Source: Pseudomonas brassicacearum subsp. brassicacearum
GTDB lineage: Bacteria > Pseudomonadota > Gammaproteobacteria > Pseudomonadales > Pseudomonadaceae
Direction: 5' to 3'
DNA length: 64,000 nt
Assembly (NCBI RefSeq): GCF_008801605.1
Contig: NZ_VZPJ01000002.1
Location: 525,829 to 589,828, forward strand
The position numbers and the translations under genes are program-made. The number at the start of each line of letters is the position of its first letter. Positions within the stretch are counted from its first letter, which is position 1. Positions 28,297-37,809 of the stretch are shown here, one piece after another. The notes under the pieces are model-generated. The model was not told the DNA's origin, did no database searches, and was given only the letters and a program-made list of their open reading frames with translations.

Positions 28297-29644
28297 GAGC
28301 TTTCTCCTCGGGCAGGACATGCGCAACGCTCAGGCGCGAGCGGGTGAAATACAGTTGGGCTGCCTTCTGGATATCTTGCGGGGTCACGCTTTGCAGTTCA
28401 GCGAGTTCGGTGTCCATCAGCTTCCAGGACAAACCGACGGTCTCCAGCTGGCCGATGGCGGTGGCCTGGCTGGTGATCGAGTCGCGTTCATAGACCAGGC
28501 CGGCGATGACCTGGGCGCGCACGCGTTCCAGCTCTTCGGCAGTCGGCGCGGTGGTTTTCAACTGTTCAAGCAAGCGCCACAGGCCGGCTTCGGCTTGGGC
28601 GATGGTTTTGTTTTTCTGGGTGTTGGGCGTCGCCGACAACGTGAACAGCGTGTCGCCACGGGTGTAGGCGTCGTAGCTCGACGAACCACCAGACACCAGC
28701 TCTTCGCCGCGCTCCAGCTGCGTCGGGATCCGCCCGCTGTAGCCACCGTCCAACAGGGCCGAGATCAGCCGCAGCGCGTTGACTGAACCCTTGTCCGTCG
28801 CGGTGGCGATGCTGGGCACATTGAAGGCCAGCATCACGCTGGGCAGTTGGGTTTGCACATGCAAGGTGATCTGGCGCTCGCCGGGTTCGCCGAGCTCCAG
28901 GGGGATTTTCGCGACCGGCACCGCGCGCCGTGCAATCGGGCCGAAATATCGCTGGGCCAGGGACTTGACCTCGTCCGGCGTCACGTCGCCGACCACCACC
29001 AGGGTCGCGTTGTTCGGGGTGTACCAGGACTCGTACCAGTGACGCAGCTCCTCGACGGTCATCCGGTCCAGGTCGGCCATCCAGCCGATGGTCGGCGTGT
29101 GGTAGCCGCTGGCCGGGTAAGCCATGGCCTTGAAGCGCTCATAGGCCTTGGACATGGGCTTGTCGTCGGTGCGCATGCGGCGTTCTTCCTTGATCACTTC
29201 GATCTCGCGGCTGAACTCCTCCGGCGGCAGGCGCAGGCTGGCCATGCGGTCGGCTTCCAGTTCGAAAGCCACGCCCAGGCGATCGCGGGCCAATACCTGG
29301 TAATAGGCGGTGAAGTCATCGCTGGTGAAGGCGTTCTCTTCGGCACCGAGGTCGCGCAGGATCAGCGACGCTTCGCCGGGGCCGACTTTTTCACTGCCCT
29401 TGAACATCATGTGCTCAAGGGCGTGGGACAAACCGGTCTGGCCTGGCGTTTCGTAGCTGGAGCCAACCTTGTACCAGACCTGGGAGACCACCACCGGCGC
29501 ACGATGGTCTTCGCGCACGACGACCTTCAGGCCGTTGTCGAGGGTAAATTCGTGGGTGGGTTGTGGGTCGGCAGCCAAGGCTGAAAAGGGCAGACAAACT
29601 GTGCTGAGCAGCAGGCCTGCGGCGCGGCGGGCAAGAGCATTCAT
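28289..29644 (-). CDS. M16 zinc metallopeptidase, active subunit
   Basis: A 451-residue exported peptidase. Signal peptide MNALARRAAGLLLSTVCLPF and AA cleavage region; catalytic HxxEH (HALEH) at residues 74-78, with the downstream Glu metal ligand expected in the AFELEADRM segment. It acts in the periplasm. It starts the operon M16-M16-rsmD-yheT, transcribed away from ftsY. Substrates are unknown; pitrilysin-type enzymes degrade short peptides. The inactive partner overlaps its 3' end. Confidence 0.9.
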   Translation of the reverse strand: MNALARRAAGLLLSTVCLPFSALAADPQPTHEFTLDNGLKVVVREDHRAPVVVSQVWYKVGSSYETPGQTGLSHALEHMMFKGSEKVGPGEASLILRDLGAEENAFTSDDFTAYYQVLARDRLGVAFELEADRMASLRLPPEEFSREIEVIKEERRMRTDDKPMSKAYERFKAMAYPASGYHTPTIGWMADLDRMTVEELRHWYESWYTPNNATLVVVGDVTPDEVKSLAQRYFGPIARRAVPVAKIPLELGEPGERQITLHVQTQLPSVMLAFNVPSIATATDKGSVNALRLISALLDGGYSGRIPTQLERGEELVSGGSSSYDAYTRGDTLFTLSATPNTQKNKTIAQAEAGLWRLLEQLKTTAPTAEELERVRAQVIAGLVYERDSITSQATAIGQLETVGLSWKLMDTELAELQSVTPQDIQKAAQLYFTRSRLSVAHVLPEEKAHE

Positions 29645-29988
29645 TCGTGTTTAAACCTGTTGGGTTGCCCGCTAGGTCTTAGCGTCGGCGGGCGAGAGGG
29701 TGCTAGGATAACGGTCCGTTTTACTGGCGGCCACGCCTATCGGGCCTTTTATCGGCCCGGGGTTGTCTGGGTTCCCCGGAGAAATGTCGGGTTTGCCCGT
29801 TGATCCCGGCGTTTTCGCCGATGATGCCGTACCAGTCCTTCGAAAAAATCGACTTTGGGGTGTCCTTGGGACGTCTCGACAAAATGTTGCGCGTGAACAA
29901 GCTGGATGAAACGCAGTCTGTTCAGCATTGAATATTTATCACCGAGGCGCCCTTGTGGCGCTTCGCTACCGTGAGATAGCCGTCCTCC
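29645..29988. other. divergent promoter region M16/ftsY with a short reading frame
   Basis: A 344-base gap between divergent genes. It contains a GC-rich inverted repeat (CGGGCC-TTTTAT-CGGCCCG near 29740) and a 36-codon plus-strand frame at 29821-29931 (MMPYQSFEKIDFGVSLG...). I do not recognise this peptide and its ribosome site is poor, so it is not called as a gene. Promoters for both flanking operons should be here. Confidence 0.4.
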
Positions 29989-31422
29989 ATGTTTGGTTCC
30001 AACGACGACAAGAAGACCCCAGCTGCGGCTGGCGAGAAAAAAGGCCTGTTCGGATGGCTGCGCAAGAAGCCGCAGGAAACCGTCGTCGAACAGCCACAAC
30101 CGCTGCCTGAGCCCGCCGCCGAGGCAGTGGTCGAAGAAACCGCGCCCATCGTCCTGCCGATTGCCGAGCCGGTGCTGCAACCGGTCGAGCCTGAGACCGT
30201 TGCTGAGCCGGTGGCCGAGCAACCGCTGACCCCGCCCGTCGAGCAAACCCCCTGGTTGACCTTGCCGGTGGCGGAAGAGCCGGTCGCGCTGGTCGAGGAA
30301 ACGACGCCCCATATCACCCCGCCGATTCCAGCGCCGACGCAGGTTGTCGAGGCGCCAGTCGTCGACGCTGTCATTGAGCCGCCGGTCGCCGTCGTTGCAC
30401 CCGTGGTTGCGCAAGCCGCGCCCGAGCCAGCACCTGCCCTGTTGGAAACCATCGCCCCCGTCGAGCCCGTCCGTAACGCCGAGGAAAACAAGGTCGGCTT
30501 CTTCGCCCGCCTCAAGCAGGGCCTGTCCAAGACCAGCGCCAGCATCGGCGAAGGCATGGCCAGCCTGTTCCTGGGCAAGAAAGTCATCGACGACGAATTG
30601 CTGGAAGATATCGAGACTCGCCTGCTGACCGCCGACGTCGGTGTCGAGGCCACCTCGGTGATCATCCAGAGCCTGACCCAGAAGGTCGCGCGCAAGCAGC
30701 TGACCGACGCCGATGCGCTGTACAAATCCCTGCAAGGCGAGCTGACCAGTCTGCTCAAGCCGGTTGAAAAGCCGCTGGTGATCGCCTCGCAGAACAAGCC
30801 GTTCGTGATCCTGGTCGTCGGCGTCAACGGTGCTGGCAAGACCACCACCATCGGCAAGCTGGCCAAGAAGCTGCAGCTCGAAGGCAAGAAAGTCATGCTG
30901 GCGGCGGGCGACACCTTCCGCGCGGCTGCGGTCGAACAGCTGCAAGTGTGGGGCGAGCGCAACAAGATCCCGGTGATTGCCCAGCACACCGGCGCCGACT
31001 CCGCTTCGGTGATCTTCGACGCCGTGCAGGCCGCCAAGGCCCGTGGCATCGATGTGTTGATCGCCGACACGGCCGGTCGCCTGCACACCAAAGACAACCT
31101 GATGGAAGAGTTGAAGAAGGTGCGCCGGGTGATCGGCAAGCTCGACGCCGACGCACCCCACGAAGTGCTGCTGGTGCTGGACGCCGGTACCGGCCAGAAC
31201 GCCATCAACCAGGCCAAGCAATTCAACCAGACCGTCGAACTGACCGGGCTGGCCTTGACCAAGCTCGACGGCACCGCCAAGGGCGGGGTGATTTTCGCCC
31301 TGGCCAAGCAGTTCGGTCTGCCCATTCGCTATATCGGTGTGGGTGAAGGCATCGACGACTTGCGCACCTTTGAAGCCGAGCCCTTTGTCCAGGCACTGTT
31401 TGCCGAACGGGAGCATTCATGA
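29989..31422 (+). CDS. ftsY: signal recognition particle receptor
   Basis: A 477-residue GTPase that docks ribosome-SRP complexes on the inner membrane. The N-terminal A region (about residues 1-165) is highly acidic and rich in Pro, Val and Glu and starts with a basic membrane-binding patch ([13 protein letters not shown]). The N domain ([19 protein letters not shown]) precedes the G domain, which has [15 protein letters not shown] (G1), [16 protein letters not shown] (G3) and [10 protein letters not shown] (G4). It is the first gene of ftsY-ftsE-ftsX and its stop overlaps the ftsE start by 4 bases. Confidence 0.97.
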   Translation: MFGSNDDKKTPAAAGEKKGLFGWLRKKPQETVVEQPQPLPEPAAEAVVEETAPIVLPIAEPVLQPVEPETVAEPVAEQPLTPPVEQTPWLTLPVAEEPVALVEETTPHITPPIPAPTQVVEAPVVDAVIEPPVAVVAPVVAQAAPEPAPALLETIAPVEPVRNAEENKVGFFARLKQGLSKTSASIGEGMASLFLGKKVIDDELLEDIETRLLTADVGVEATSVIIQSLTQKVARKQLTDADALYKSLQGELTSLLKPVEKPLVIASQNKPFVILVVGVNGAGKTTTIGKLAKKLQLEGKKVMLAAGDTFRAAAVEQLQVWGERNKIPVIAQHTGADSASVIFDAVQAAKARGIDVLIADTAGRLHTKDNLMEELKKVRRVIGKLDADAPHEVLLVLDAGTGQNAINQAKQFNQTVELTGLALTKLDGTAKGGVIFALAKQFGLPIRYIGVGEGIDDLRTFEAEPFVQALFAEREHS

Positions 31423-32090
31423 TTCGTTTCGAGCAGGTCGGTAAACGCTATCCGAACGGTCACGTCGGCTTGCATGAGCTGAGCTTTCGGGTCCGTCGGG
31501 GCGAGTTTCTGTTTGTCACCGGCCATTCCGGCGCCGGTAAAAGTACCTTGCTACGCCTGCTGCTGGCGATGGAGCGGCCCTCCACCGGCAAACTGCTGCT
31601 GGCCGGCCAGGACCTGAGCACCATCAGCAATGCCCAGATTCCCTACCTGCGACGGCAGATCGGCGTGGTGTTCCAGAATCACCAATTGCTGTTCGATCGC
31701 ACGGTGTTCAACAACGTGGCGTTGCCGTTGCAGATCCTCGGGTTGTCCAAGGCCGAGATCATCAAGCGCGTGGACTCGGCCCTGGAGCGCGTGGCCCTGT
31801 CGGACAAGACCGACCTGTACCCGGGCGACCTGTCCACCGGTCAACAGCAGCGCGTCGGCATCGCCCGCGCCATCGTCCATCGTCCGGCCTTGCTGCTGGC
31901 GGACGAACCTACCGGTAACCTCGACCCGCGCCTGGCTGCGGAGATCATGGGCGTATTCGAAGACATCAACCGCCTGGGCACCAGTGTGCTGATTGCCAGT
32001 CACGACCTGGCATTGATCGCACGTATGCGTCACCGCATGCTCACATTGCAGCGCGGACGCCTGATTGGTGACGGGGAGGCGGGTGTATGA
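31419..32090 (+). CDS. ftsE: cell-division ABC-type ATPase
   Basis: A 223-residue ATP-binding subunit that, with FtsX, activates septal peptidoglycan hydrolases during division. It has Walker [12 protein letters not shown], the signature [13 protein letters not shown] and Walker [13 protein letters not shown] with the catalytic Glu. The signature uses STGQ instead of the common LSGGQ, a feature seen in gammaproteobacterial FtsE. It overlaps ftsY and ftsX by 4 bases each, so the three are translationally coupled. Confidence 0.97.
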   Translation: MIRFEQVGKRYPNGHVGLHELSFRVRRGEFLFVTGHSGAGKSTLLRLLLAMERPSTGKLLLAGQDLSTISNAQIPYLRRQIGVVFQNHQLLFDRTVFNNVALPLQILGLSKAEIIKRVDSALERVALSDKTDLYPGDLSTGQQQRVGIARAIVHRPALLLADEPTGNLDPRLAAEIMGVFEDINRLGTSVLIASHDLALIARMRHRMLTLQRGRLIGDGEAGV

Positions 32091-33109
32091 GTGCTACTCG
32101 CAGCCCGAAAGTGGCCGAACGCGTGGCCCCGAAGGCCTCCGATCCGCAGCCGCAAAAGAAAAAACGCGACGATGATGACGGCCCGGACTTTTCCACGCTG
32201 CTGCGCGCCTGGATCGAAAGCCATCGCGCCAGCCTGCTGGACAGCCTGCGGCGCCTGGGCAAGCAACCCATTGGCAGCTTCTTTACCTGCATGGTGATGG
32301 CGGTTGCCCTGAGCCTGCCCATGGGCCTGTCATTATTGCTAAGCAATGTGGAGCGCCTGGGCGGCTCCTGGCAGCGCGCGGCGCAGATTTCCCTGTATCT
32401 GCAGATGGACGCGAGCCCCGGCGAGGGCCAGGCGTTGCGCGAGCAGATCAAGGCCATGCCGGGCGTGGCCGATGCCGAATACATCGGGCGCGAGCAGGCG
32501 CTTGAAGAATTCCAGCAGCAGTCCGGCCTGGGCGAAGCCCTCAAGGAACTGCCGGAGAACCCGCTGCCGGGCGTGGTGCTGGTGACGCCGAATGAGGTCG
32601 ACAAACCGACCCTTGAAGCATTAAGACAAAGACTTTCCGAGTTGCCGAAGGTACAACAGGCGCAACTTGATCTAGTCTGGGTCGAGCGTCTTGCGGCGAT
32701 CCTCAAGCTCGGCGACCGGTTTGTCTTCGGTCTGACGGTGCTGCTGGTTTCTGCATTACTTTTGGTGATAGGCAATACCATTCGTCTTCATATTGAAAAC
32801 CGCCGCACCGAGATAGAAGTGATTAAACTCGTCGGCGGTACGGACAGTTATGTACGCAGGCCCTTCCTTTATATGGGCGCGCTGTATGGCTTCGGTGCCG
32901 GGATTCTGTCCTGGGGTGTATTGGCGTTCGGCCTGGACTGGCTGAACGATGCGGTAACAGGGTTGGCCGGTTTGTACGGCAGTGATTTCTCGCTGGCCGG
33001 CGTGCCAGTCGCCGACGGTCTGTCGCTCTTGCTTGGCGCGGTGCTGTTGGGTTATATCGGTGCATGGATTGCGGTCGCACGCCACTTGCGTGAGCTTGCG
33101 CCAAAATAA
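32087..33109 (+). CDS. ftsX: cell-division protein, FtsE partner
   Basis: A 340-residue inner-membrane protein with four membrane segments: one near residue 65 (FFTCMVMAVALSLPMGLSLL) and three in the last 130 residues. A periplasmic domain of about 110 residues between segments 1 and 2 contacts the EnvC-type activator. The N-terminus is long and charged (KKKRDDDDGPD), as in other pseudomonads. It relays FtsE ATP use to amidase activation at the septum. rpoH follows after 114 bases with its own promoters. Confidence 0.96.
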   Translation: MSATRSPKVAERVAPKASDPQPQKKKRDDDDGPDFSTLLRAWIESHRASLLDSLRRLGKQPIGSFFTCMVMAVALSLPMGLSLLLSNVERLGGSWQRAAQISLYLQMDASPGEGQALREQIKAMPGVADAEYIGREQALEEFQQQSGLGEALKELPENPLPGVVLVTPNEVDKPTLEALRQRLSELPKVQQAQLDLVWVERLAAILKLGDRFVFGLTVLLVSALLLVIGNTIRLHIENRRTEIEVIKLVGGTDSYVRRPFLYMGALYGFGAGILSWGVLAFGLDWLNDAVTGLAGLYGSDFSLAGVPVADGLSLLLGAVLLGYIGAWIAVARHLRELAPK

Positions 33110-33146
33110 GTGTTTTTTTGCGTGTATTGACCTTTCAGTTTTTGTG

Positions 33147-33175
33147 GGAACTTGTCCTAGGGTTCCCGGTCAATT
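33147..33175 (+). promoter_or_regulatory. candidate AlgU (sigma-E type) promoter for rpoH
   Basis: GAACTT (33148-33153), a 16-base spacer and TCAAT (33170-33174), about 50 bases before the rpoH start. This resembles the AlgU pattern GAACTT-N16/17-TCtgA. An AlgU-dependent rpoH promoter is known in P. aeruginosa. The -10 match is only partial. A TTGACC at 33127 may belong to a separate sigma-70 promoter, without a clear -10. Confidence 0.55.
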
Positions 33176-33223
33176 TTCGCAGTGCTGAACTGCACGAGTT
33201 ATGTGAGTCGGAGGTTTTTTCGT

Positions 33224-34078
33224 ATGACCACTTCTTTGCAACCTGCTTATGCTCTGGTCCCGGGTGCGAACCTGGAGGCCTATGTGCACACGGTCAACAG
33301 CATTCCATTGCTGACCCCCGAGCAGGAGCGTGAACTGGCCGAGAGTCTCTATTATGAGCAGGATCTTGAGGCGGCTCGGCAGATGGTGCTCGCCCACCTG
33401 CGTTTTGTCGTACATATCGCCCGCAGCTATTCCGGCTACGGGCTGGCCCAGGCCGACCTGATCCAGGAAGGCAACGTCGGCCTGATGAAGGCGGTCAAGC
33501 GTTTCAACCCGGAAATGGGTGTGCGCCTGGTGTCGTTTGCGGTGCACTGGATCAAGGCGGAAATCCACGAGTTCATCCTGCGCAACTGGCGCATCGTGAA
33601 AGTCGCGACCACCAAGGCCCAGCGCAAGCTGTTCTTCAACCTGCGCAGCCAGAAGAAGCGCCTGGCCTGGCTGAACAACGAAGAAGTCCACCGTGTCGCC
33701 GAAAGCCTGGGCGTAGAGCCTCGGGAAGTGCGCGAGATGGAAAGTCGCCTGACCGGCCATGACATGGCCTTCGACCCGGCCGCCGAAGCGGACGACGACA
33801 GCGCTTTCCAATCGCCGGCCAACTACCTGGAAGACCACCGGTACGACCCGGCGCGTCAACTGGAAGACGCCGACTGGAGTGACAACTCCAACACCAACCT
33901 GCACGAAGCCCTGGAAGTGCTGGACGAGCGCAGCCGCGACATCCTCTACCAGCGCTGGCTGGCTGAGGAAAAAGCCACGCTGCACGACCTGGCGCAGAAG
34001 TACAACGTGTCGGCCGAGCGGATTCGTCAGCTTGAGAAGAGCGCGATGAACAAGCTCAAGGTGTCGATCGCCGCCTGA
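33224..34078 (+). CDS. rpoH: heat-shock sigma factor sigma-32
   Basis: A 284-residue group 3 sigma factor directing heat-shock gene transcription. Region 2 contains [17 protein letters not shown] and [17 protein letters not shown]; the RpoH box is [14 protein letters not shown]. Region 4.2 is [24 protein letters not shown] lies 9 bases before the ATG. Levels in relatives are set by RNA thermometer folding and FtsH degradation; I cannot show the RNA fold here. A candidate AlgU promoter lies upstream and a strong terminator downstream. Confidence 0.98.
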   Translation: MTTSLQPAYALVPGANLEAYVHTVNSIPLLTPEQERELAESLYYEQDLEAARQMVLAHLRFVVHIARSYSGYGLAQADLIQEGNVGLMKAVKRFNPEMGVRLVSFAVHWIKAEIHEFILRNWRIVKVATTKAQRKLFFNLRSQKKRLAWLNNEEVHRVAESLGVEPREVREMESRLTGHDMAFDPAAEADDDSAFQSPANYLEDHRYDPARQLEDADWSDNSNTNLHEALEVLDERSRDILYQRWLAEEKATLHDLAQKYNVSAERIRQLEKSAMNKLKVSIAA

Positions 34079-34094
34079 CTGCGATAGCGGCCAT

Positions 34095-34132
34095 AAAAAA
34101 CGCCCCGATCAGTGATGATCGGGGCGTTTTTG
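34095..34132 (+). terminator. rho-independent terminator after rpoH
   Basis: Hairpin AACGCCCCGATCA, loop GTGA, TGATCGGGGCGTT, followed by a T-run; A-rich on the left, so it may also act on the minus strand for mtgA read-through. It begins 17 bases after the rpoH stop. Confidence 0.94.
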
Positions 34133-34151
34133 TTTGTGCGCTGCAATCCCC

Positions 34152-34240
34152 TGTGGGAGCGAGCTTGCTCGCGATAGCGGTAGATCAGTCAACTTCAATG
34201 TGGCTGACCCGCCGCTATCGCGAGCAAGCTCGCTCCCACA
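34152..34240. repeat. REP doublet, canonical arms
   Basis: Arms TGTGGGAGCGAGCTTGCTCG at 34152 and CGAGCAAGCTCGCTCCCACA ending 34240, fully complementary. Between convergent rpoH and mtgA. The spacer shares the segment GTCAACTTCAATGTGGCTGA-type sequence with the doublet at 25045, so the whole unit including the spacer was copied. Confidence 0.92.
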
Positions 34241-34261
34241 GGTGGGGCTTCAGTGTTGCAG

Positions 34262-34984
34262 CTACTGGGCCCAAGGCGCTCGCCGCGAATTGTTGAGTTC
34301 CAGCAAATAACTGTCGCCCCCCAACTGGCTCATCTGCTGACGAATCCAGCCAGCCCGCCGCAGCACATAGGGGCTCGGTCGGCCGGCGCTCCATTTGCGC
34401 GGGTTAGGCAAGACCGCCGCCAGCAGGCTGGCCTGTTGCCGGGACAAGGCGTCGGCGCCTACGCGAAAATGATGTCGTGCTGCGGCTTCGGCCCCGAACA
34501 CGCCGTCATCCCACTCGACACTGTTGAGGTACACCTCAAGGATCCGCTGCTTGGGCCAGAACACTTCGATCAGTGCGGTGAACCAGGCCTCCAGCCCCTT
34601 GCGCAGCCAGCTGCGGCCCGACCACAGGAACAGGTTCTTGGACACTTGCTGGCTGAGGGTACTGGCGCCGCGAATTGAACCGCCACGCCCATTGTGGGCG
34701 AACGCGGCCTGGATCGCGCCGATGTCGAAGCCCCAGTGCTCGGGGAATTTCTGGTCTTCGCCAGCAATCACCGCCACTTTCAGGCTATCGGAGATCTGGT
34801 CCCAAGGCTGCCAGGTGCGTTGCAGGTCGATGGGGTCGCCGCCGAACCAGGATTCAACCTTGCGCTCGATCATCAGCGCCGTGAACGGCGGCGGTACCAC
34901 CCGAAACAACAGCACGAGCACAACGCTGCCAACGGCGAACCAGAGCAGGGCTTTAAGGAATCGTCGAAATAATAAACGCAGCAT
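34262..34984 (-). CDS. mtgA: monofunctional peptidoglycan glycosyltransferase
   Basis: A 240-residue family 51 glycosyltransferase that polymerises lipid II into glycan strands. One N-terminal membrane segment (FLKALLWFAVGSVVLVLLFRVV) anchors the periplasmic catalytic domain. Motif 1 is VIAGEDQKFPEHWGFD with the catalytic Glu, motif 2 GASTLSQQVSKNLFLW, motif 3 RKGLEAWFTALIE and motif 4 KQRILEVYLNSVEW. There is no transpeptidase domain. I chose the ATG at 34984 because a longer frame would read through the divergent DUF423 gene. Confidence 0.95.
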   Translation of the reverse strand: MLRLLFRRFLKALLWFAVGSVVLVLLFRVVPPPFTALMIERKVESWFGGDPIDLQRTWQPWDQISDSLKVAVIAGEDQKFPEHWGFDIGAIQAAFAHNGRGGSIRGASTLSQQVSKNLFLWSGRSWLRKGLEAWFTALIEVFWPKQRILEVYLNSVEWDDGVFGAEAAARHHFRVGADALSRQQASLLAAVLPNPRKWSAGRPSPYVLRRAGWIRQQMSQLGGDSYLLELNNSRRAPWAQ

Positions 34985-35057
34985 AGAGATGGCTTGGCCG
35001 AACCCGTCGAGCGGGCCATTATACAGACCCTGTCCATCGAGTCTGACTGGAGTTCTC

Positions 35058-35429
35058 ATGCTGCGTAGCTTTCTGATGCTGGCCGCTTTTTTCGGCTTCA
35101 CAGGCGTGGCGCTGGGGGCATTTGCCGCCCATGCCCTGAAAAGCCGCCTGAGCGCCGAATACCTGGCGATTTTCCACACCGGCGTCACCTACCAACTGGT
35201 GCACACCCTGGCGTTGCTGGGCGTTGCGCTGCTGGCCACACACATTCCCGGCCGCATCGTCACCTGGGCCGGGGTTTCATTTGTGGTCGGCATCCTGTTG
35301 TTCTCCGGCAGCCTGTACCTGCTGACCCTCACGGGCATCAGCAAGCTGGGCATCATCACGCCGTTGGGCGGTGTGGCGTTCCTGATCGGCTGGGTGTGCC
35401 TGGGGCTTGCCGCCTGGCGGCTGGGCTGA
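35058..35429 (+). CDS. DUF423 membrane protein (YgdD-like)
   Basis: A 123-residue inner-membrane protein with four hydrophobic segments: residues 4-26, about 44-62, 68-90 and 98-120. The N-terminal FFGFTGVALGAFAAHALK and TGVTYQLVHTLALL are diagnostic of DUF423. Function is unknown. GGAG lies 6 bases before the ATG. It is divergent from mtgA and is followed by thiS after 90 bases on the same strand. Confidence 0.88.
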   Translation: MLRSFLMLAAFFGFTGVALGAFAAHALKSRLSAEYLAIFHTGVTYQLVHTLALLGVALLATHIPGRIVTWAGVSFVVGILLFSGSLYLLTLTGISKLGIITPLGGVAFLIGWVCLGLAAWRLG

Positions 35430-35519
35430 CCGGGCGGTCCATTTCATGACGAATGGCTTGGGTCGCCCAGACTGATCGGGCTAGAATGCCAGCCCCTAAA
35501 AATGATGGCGGCATCCGGC

Positions 35520-35720
35520 ATGCGCATTCAGTTGAACGGCGAACCCCTTGATCTGCCCGACGGTGAAACCGTCGCGGCCCTGCTGACCCGTCTGGAACTC
35601 ACCGGACGCCGCGTCGCGGTGGAACTCAATCTGGATATCGTCCCGCGCAGCCAGCACGCCGAAACCACGTTGAACGATGGCGACAGCGTCGAAGTGGTTC
35701 ATGCCATTGGCGGCGGCTAG
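35520..35720 (+). CDS. thiS: sulfur carrier protein ThiS
   Basis: A 66-residue ubiquitin-like protein ending in the required Gly-Gly (VVHAIGGG). Its C-terminus is adenylated and turned into a thiocarboxylate that gives sulfur to the thiazole ring of thiamine. I chose the ATG at 35520, which gives the normal family length. It is 54 bases ahead of thiG, its acceptor enzyme, on the same strand. No TPP riboswitch was recognised upstream. Confidence 0.95.
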   Translation: MRIQLNGEPLDLPDGETVAALLTRLELTGRRVAVELNLDIVPRSQHAETTLNDGDSVEVVHAIGGG

Positions 35721-35774
35721 TCGCCTCGGTTTCGCAGCATTTCGCAAGAACCTCACCCCAACAGAGGATTTCCC

Positions 35775-36569
35775 ATGAGCATCGTTCGTAGCGACAAGCC
35801 CTTCGTCCTGGCCGGTCGTACCTACCAGTCGCGTTTGCTGGTAGGCACCGGCAAATATCGCGACATGGAAGAAACCCGCCTGGCCATCGAGGCCTCGGGC
35901 GCCGAAATCGTGACCGTCGCCGTGCGCCGGACCAACATCGGCCAGAACCCGGGCGAACCGAACCTGCTGGATATCCTGCCGCCGGACCGCTACACCATCC
36001 TGCCGAACACCGCCGGTTGCTTCGACGCTATCGAGGCCGTGCGCACCTGCCGCCTGGCCCGTGAGCTGCTCGACGGCCACAACCTGGTGAAGCTGGAAGT
36101 GCTGGCGGACCAGAAAACCCTGTTCCCCAACGTGATCGAAACCCTCAAGGCCGCTGAAACCCTGGTCAAGGAAGGCTTCGACGTGATGGTCTACACCAGC
36201 GATGACCCGATCATCGCCCGTCAATTGGCGGAAATCGGCTGCATCGCGGTCATGCCGCTGGCCGGCCTGATCGGCACAGGCCTGGGGATCTGCAACCCGT
36301 ACAACCTGCAGATCATCCTGGAAGAAGCCAAGATCCCGGTGTTGGTGGATGCCGGTGTCGGTACCGCTTCCGACGCCACCATCGCCATGGAACTGGGTTG
36401 CGAAGCGGTGCTGATGAACTCGGCCATCGCCCACGCCCAGCAGCCGATCCTCATGGCCGAAGCCATGAAGCACGCCATCGTCGCCGGTCGCCTGGCGTAC
36501 CTGGCTGGCCGCATGCCGAAAAAACTTTACGCCAGCGCCTCCTCGCCGCTGGATGGTCTGATCAAGTAA
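35775..36569 (+). CDS. thiG: thiazole synthase
   Basis: A 264-residue TIM-barrel enzyme that builds the thiazole phosphate from deoxyxylulose phosphate, dehydroglycine and ThiS-thiocarboxylate. Features are [31 protein letters not shown], the Schiff-base Lys in [10 protein letters not shown] and the phosphate-binding [18 protein letters not shown] with [11 protein letters not shown]. It is the partner of the preceding thiS. trmB follows after 9 bases. Confidence 0.97.
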   Translation: MSIVRSDKPFVLAGRTYQSRLLVGTGKYRDMEETRLAIEASGAEIVTVAVRRTNIGQNPGEPNLLDILPPDRYTILPNTAGCFDAIEAVRTCRLARELLDGHNLVKLEVLADQKTLFPNVIETLKAAETLVKEGFDVMVYTSDDPIIARQLAEIGCIAVMPLAGLIGTGLGICNPYNLQIILEEAKIPVLVDAGVGTASDATIAMELGCEAVLMNSAIAHAQQPILMAEAMKHAIVAGRLAYLAGRMPKKLYASASSPLDGLIK

Positions 36570-36578
36570 GAGCCATTG

Positions 36579-37304
36579 ATGACTGAATCGAACGACACGC
36601 CGGTCCTGCCGGAAGAAGGCGAAGAGCGCCAGCACCGCCGCATCAAGAGTTTCGTGATGCGCGCCGGGCGCATGACTGAAGGCCAGCAGCGCGGCCTGGA
36701 GCAGGGCGCGCCGCTGTTTGTCCTGCCGCTGGCCGATGCGCCGGTGGATTTTGACCAGGTCTTCGGCCGCTCGGCCCCGCGCTCGCTGGAAATCGGCTTC
36801 GGCATGGGCCATTCGTTGCTGGAAATGGCCGCCGCCTCGCCGGAGCAGGATTTCATCGGGGTGGAAGTCCATCGTCCGGGCGTCGGTGCACTGCTCAATG
36901 GCGTGCTGACCCAAGGGCTGACCAACCTGCGGGTCTACGATTGCGACGCCATCGAAGTGCTCAGTCGCTGCGTGGCCGATAACAGCCTCGACCGGCTGAT
37001 GCTGTTCTTCCCGGACCCTTGGCACAAAAGCCGCCACCACAAGCGCCGTATCGTCCAGGCGTCGTTCGCTGAACTGGTGCGCAGCAAGTTGAAGGTCGGC
37101 GGTGTGTTGCACATGGCTACCGACTGGGAACCCTACGCCGAATACATGCTGGAAGTGATGAACGTCGCCCCGGGCTATCGCAACCTGGCCGAAGACGGCA
37201 AGTGCGTGCCACGCCCGGCTGAACGGCCGATCACCAAGTTCGAGCGCCGAGGCGAACGCCTTGGGCACGGGGTTTGGGATTTGAAGTTCGAGAAGTTGGC
37301 TTAA
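36579..37304 (+). CDS. trmB: tRNA (guanine-N7)-methyltransferase
   Basis: A 241-residue SAM-dependent enzyme that methylates G46 of tRNA. Motifs: [17 protein letters not shown] (SAM binding), [20 protein letters not shown] (catalytic, FPDPW) and the C-terminal [18 protein letters not shown]. It follows thiG closely and probably shares its transcript. I chose the ATG at 36579 over the TTG just before it. Confidence 0.97.
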   Translation: MTESNDTPVLPEEGEERQHRRIKSFVMRAGRMTEGQQRGLEQGAPLFVLPLADAPVDFDQVFGRSAPRSLEIGFGMGHSLLEMAAASPEQDFIGVEVHRPGVGALLNGVLTQGLTNLRVYDCDAIEVLSRCVADNSLDRLMLFFPDPWHKSRHHKRRIVQASFAELVRSKLKVGGVLHMATDWEPYAEYMLEVMNVAPGYRNLAEDGKCVPRPAERPITKFERRGERLGHGVWDLKFEKLA

Positions 37305-37338
37305 ACATCACGCGATGCTCAATGTGTGACTGAGCTTC

Positions 37339-37444
37339 TGTGGGAGCAAGGCTTTGTGGGAGCAAAGCTTGCTCGCGATGCAGGCAATTCGGGTTTCAAG
37401 TGGGTACCGAGGCGCTGCTATCGTGGGCAAGCCTTGCTCCCACA
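37339..37444. repeat. composite REP doublet with an extra left fragment
   Basis: The left side reads TGTGGGAGCAAGGCT and immediately restarts as TGTGGGAGCAAAGCTTGCTC. The right side has a single arm (GGGCAAGCCTTGCTCCCACA, ending 37444). The duplicated head is of the GCAAGG subtype while the inner head is GCAAAGCTTGCTCGCGAT, so two subtypes are joined. Between convergent trmB and the DUF3392 gene. Confidence 0.88.
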
Positions 37445-37467
37445 TGTGTTTGGCGGTGTGTTTCGGC

Positions 37468-37791
37468 TCAGCGCCGATCCGCGACTACGCCTATCAACAC
37501 CAGTACCACCAACAACACCGGCGCCAGGCTGTAGTTGTTGAACTGGCTCAAGCCCCGAACGACCCACGGCGTGGCGTAGATCAGTGCCGCGCCGCTGCCG
37601 ATCATGCACAGCAGGGCGATCAGCGGGACGCGCAAGGCGCCAGCGATGCTGCCCAGGCGTTGTTCGACCCAGCCCTTGATGTCGGCACCAAACAGCACCA
37701 ACAGGCAGCCTACCAATGCCAGGGAGATTTCCGACAGGTTGCTGCGGCTCCAGCGGGACACGGTGGCCAACAGGTCGAGTACCAGATCCAT
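37468..37791 (-). CDS. DUF3392 membrane protein
   Basis: A 107-residue protein with three hydrophobic segments (about residues 20-40, 53-72 and 84-104), matching the DUF3392 family of short inner-membrane proteins. The N-terminal part (MDLVLDLLATVSRWSRSNLS) is amphipathic. No function is known. It starts 18 bases after the hemW stop on the same strand, at the end of the metX-metW-hemW group. Confidence 0.82.
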   Translation of the reverse strand: MDLVLDLLATVSRWSRSNLSEISLALVGCLLVLFGADIKGWVEQRLGSIAGALRVPLIALLCMIGSGAALIYATPWVVRGLSQFNNYSLAPVLLVVLVLIGVVADRR

Positions 37792-37809
37792 TCGATTTCC
37801 TTGTTTTGA

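Noticed and set aside
29821..29931. 36-codon plus-strand frame upstream of ftsY
   Set aside because: Unrecognised peptide with a poor ribosome site; too short to support without conservation data.
35430..35519. TPP riboswitch ahead of thiS
   Set aside because: The 90-base gap lacks the conserved TPP aptamer segments.
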